From positions 2,046,001-2,110,000 of the forward strand of contig NZ_CP058910.1 in assembly GCF_013415885.1 (NCBI RefSeq): 64,000 nucleotides of DNA. Direction: 5' to 3'. Numbering within the stretch: the stretch's first letter is position 1; each line of letters starts with the position of its first letter. Position numbers and translations under genes: made by a program. The DNA is from Halosimplex rubrum (lineage in GTDB: Archaea > Halobacteriota > Halobacteria > Halobacteriales > Haloarculaceae). Positions 62,440 through 64,000 of this stretch are shown one piece after another. A model generated the notes under the pieces. It was given only the letters and a program-made list of their open reading frames with translations, made no database searches and was not told where the DNA came from.

Positions 62440-63723
62440 ATGAGCAACGGGGACGACGAAGCGGCCGACGAGGAGGCCGCGAACGAGGAAGCCGACGCGG
62501 GCGAGGCCGAAGAGACGGCGCTGTCGGCCGACACGCTCGACCAGCGCCTCGACGACGCCGAGGAGGCCCTCGACGGCGCGGAGACCGAGGCCGACCTCGA
62601 CGAGGTCGAGGAGGACCTCAACGAGATCGAGGCCGACCTCGACGCCGCGGACCTGCCCGAGCCCGACGAGGACGACGAGGACGCGGAGGACCCGGCGGCG
62701 GAACTCGAGGACCGCATCACCGACCTGCGCGACCAGCTGGAGGACCAGCGCGGTCCCTACGCCGAGGACGTGGTCACCACCCTCGAAGCGGCCCAGTCGA
62801 CGATCACCGACACACGCTGGACCGAGGACGGCCGCCCCGACGTGGTCGCGGCCGTCGACTCGTACCTGAAGACCGTCGAGTCGGAGATCGACACCGCCAT
62901 CTCGGCCGAGAGCGGGGACAGCGAGGACCTGGCCGACGCCGTCGACCAGGTCGCGCAGGTGATCGAGGGCAGCGCCCTCGACCCCGACGAGGACGAGGAG
63001 ACCATCGCGGCGCTGCTGGAGGCCGCCGAGACCCTGCAGGACGACCTGGAGGCCGCCGAGGAGTGGGACGACCTCACCGTTCGCCAGCAGCTCGACGCCG
63101 AGGGCTTTTACGACGTGCTCGAATCGGAGAACCGCAAGGACTTCCCCGCCGAGTGGAACGCGGTGAAGGTCTACGAGGAGCTCGGCGAGGTCGAACCCAT
63201 CGTCAAGGCGCTGGAGACGTTCGATTCGGACTTCATGGAGGAGAACGTCCTCGACACGCTCTGGCGGATGGGTCCCGAGGAGGCCTACGACGCCGTCGAA
63301 CAGCGCGCCCAGAAGCGCAACGTGCGACCCGTCCAGATCCTCGGGAAGATCGGTAACGCCGACGCCACCGAGACGCTCCACGACTTCATCGACGGCGACG
63401 GCGACGCCGCCCTCCAGAAGGTCACGCTGCGCGCGCTCGGCGAGATCGGCAGCGAGGAGTCGGTTCAGCCGGTCGCTCAACGGCTCGACGCCGACAACTA
63501 CGAGATCCGCTCGGCCGCGGCCCGCTCGCTCGGCCTGCTCGGCGACACCCGCGCCATCGAGCCGCTCGCCGACGTGCTCGAAGACGACGAGGCCAACGAA
63601 GTCCGCGCCAGCGCCGCCTGGGCGCTCAACCAGATCGGCACCCAGCGCGCGCTCGACGTGGTCGCCGAGTACGCCGACGACCGCGCCTACCTCGTCCAGT
63701 CCGAAGCCGAGAAGGCGGTCTAG
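62440..63723 (+). CDS. HEAT-repeat protein with acidic coiled-coil N-terminus
   Basis: 427 residues. The first 100 residues are extremely acidic and coiled-coil-like (EADLDEVEEDLNEIEADLD). The C-terminal half (about 250-427) contains HEAT/PBS-lyase-like repeats, for example ALGEIGSEESVQPVAQRL and SLGLLGDTRAIEPLADVL, which make a helical scaffold for protein binding. The start at 62440 is chosen over an upstream ATG at 62401 because the latter gives a basic peptide unlike the rest. Partner unknown. Confidence 0.85.
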   Translation: MSNGDDEAADEEAANEEADAGEAEETALSADTLDQRLDDAEEALDGAETEADLDEVEEDLNEIEADLDAADLPEPDEDDEDAEDPAAELEDRITDLRDQLEDQRGPYAEDVVTTLEAAQSTITDTRWTEDGRPDVVAAVDSYLKTVESEIDTAISAESGDSEDLADAVDQVAQVIEGSALDPDEDEETIAALLEAAETLQDDLEAAEEWDDLTVRQQLDAEGFYDVLESENRKDFPAEWNAVKVYEELGEVEPIVKALETFDSDFMEENVLDTLWRMGPEEAYDAVEQRAQKRNVRPVQILGKIGNADATETLHDFIDGDGDAALQKVTLRALGEIGSEESVQPVAQRLDADNYEIRSAAARSLGLLGDTRAIEPLADVLEDDEANEVRASAAWALNQIGTQRALDVVAEYADDRAYLVQSEAEKAV

Positions 63724-63760
63724 AAGAGCCGAACACGGATTCTCGCTGTCGCGTCCGCAC

Positions 63761-63769
63761 CTTTATATC
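63761..63769 (+). promoter_or_regulatory. TATA box of the last gene
   Basis: CTTTATATC is centred 28 nt upstream of the GTG at 63793 and supports a leaderless start. Confidence 0.6.
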
Positions 63770-63792
63770 CGAGAGCGCGACCAGCCACTCGC

Positions 63793-64000
63793 GTGTCCGA
63801 AGTGGCCCGAATCGCGGTGGCCTGTCTGCTGGTGGCGGGAGCCGTCGGTCCGGCGGTCGGAGCGGTCACCCACGGCGCGGCTCCGTCGGACGCCGGGGAC
63901 GCGAGCCAGCCGTCCCAACCGCGGATCGCGGCGGTCTACCCGAACCCCGTCGCCGACGGCGACCGCGGCGAGTTCGTGGTCCTCGACGTGCCGAACCGGA
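63793..64000 (+). CDS. Secreted protein, 5' part (lamin-tail/phospholipase D-like?)
   Basis: The gene is cut by the right edge; 69 residues are visible. A signal peptide (ARIAVACLLVAGAVGPAVGA, about 5-24) is followed by a low-complexity linker and then RIAAVYPNPVADGDRGEFVV, which resembles the start of a lamin-tail domain seen before phospholipase-D-like domains in haloarchaea. The catalytic part lies outside the window, so the function is uncertain. Confidence 0.6.
   Translation, partial: MSEVARIAVACLLVAGAVGPAVGAVTHGAAPSDAGDASQPSQPRIAAVYPNPVADGDRGEFVVLDVPNR

Noticed and set aside
60877-63480. 867-codon minus-strand frame over htpX and the HEAT protein
   Set aside because: Only its last part (the halocyanin-like gene) is real; the rest is antisense to clear genes.

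Overview
The window is chromosomal DNA from a halophilic archaeon (class Halobacteria). The evidence is very high GC, strongly acidic proteins, archaeal translation genes (S12, S7, aEF-2, aEF-1alpha, S10, S15, S3Ae, NusA-type KH protein), a KEOPS subunit, haloarchaeal pilin-like proteins, Tat lipoprotein signals, and TATA boxes lying 26-30 nt upstream of start codons (leaderless mRNAs). A family such as Haloarculaceae is plausible, but I cannot prove it from the sequence.

Layout. (1) 1-19.6 kb: the archaeal 'str' cluster (nusA-rps12-rps7 ... aEF-2 ... aEF-1alpha-rps10) has been opened in two places. The rps7/aEF-2 gap holds a small membrane-protein gene with an in-frame TAG, a dispersed repeat, an aldo/keto reductase, a biotin ECF transporter (bioY-bioM-bioN), a PQQ-type sugar dehydrogenase, an HExxH protein, and a low-GC solo PD-(D/E)xK/HsdR_N-like protein followed by a second copy of the dispersed repeat. 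The aEF-2/aEF-1alpha gap holds an ABC exporter, a secreted protein, an ACT + homoserine dehydrogenase operon with a 13-codon leader ORF, and a class II HMG-CoA reductase. (2) 19.5-20.4 kb: tRNA-Ala(CGC) followed by a duplicated tRNA 3' end and a gene-free AT-rich stretch. (3) 20.4-30.3 kb: B12-dependent ribonucleotide reductase, a rhomboid protease, a Gfo/Idh/MocA oxidoreductase, small membrane proteins, and the trpDFEG operon on the minus strand with a palindromic operator candidate. (4) 30.5-45 kb: a soluble-domain-rich transducer (MCP), 44 perfect copies of TCGGG, an M24-like protein lacking metal ligands, an actin-like ATPase, an RND exporter + TrmB regulator operon, an ArlD/E-domain protein divergent from a ParA-CheW pair, an HpcH-type aldolase, an Lrp regulator and an aminotransferase. 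(5) 46-57.8 kb: type IV pilus ATPase and platform (PilB/PilC), a lipoprotein, tRNA-Ala(GGC) with a second 3'-end duplication, and a set of six pilin-like genes. (6) 58.2-64 kb: the rps15-recJ-like-pcc1-rps3ae operon, a cupredoxin, HtpX, a HEAT-repeat protein and the start of a secreted protein.

How the genes work together: ECF transport of biotin; threonine/methionine branch control by an ACT protein; tryptophan synthesis from chorismate; chemosensory signalling (transducer, CheW, ParA, ArlD/E domain); and surface pilus assembly (PilB/PilC plus prepilin-like subunits).

Most unusual signals: a palindromic repeat that sits in frame inside two unrelated proteins (NrdJ and the RND exporter) and at the 3' end of a third gene; the 220-bp TCGGG tract; two 13-codon leader ORFs with strong Shine-Dalgarno coupling; the ParA/CheW/ArlD-E module; degenerate M24 and RecJ-like proteins; and two tRNA-Ala genes that both carry integration-scar-like duplications.
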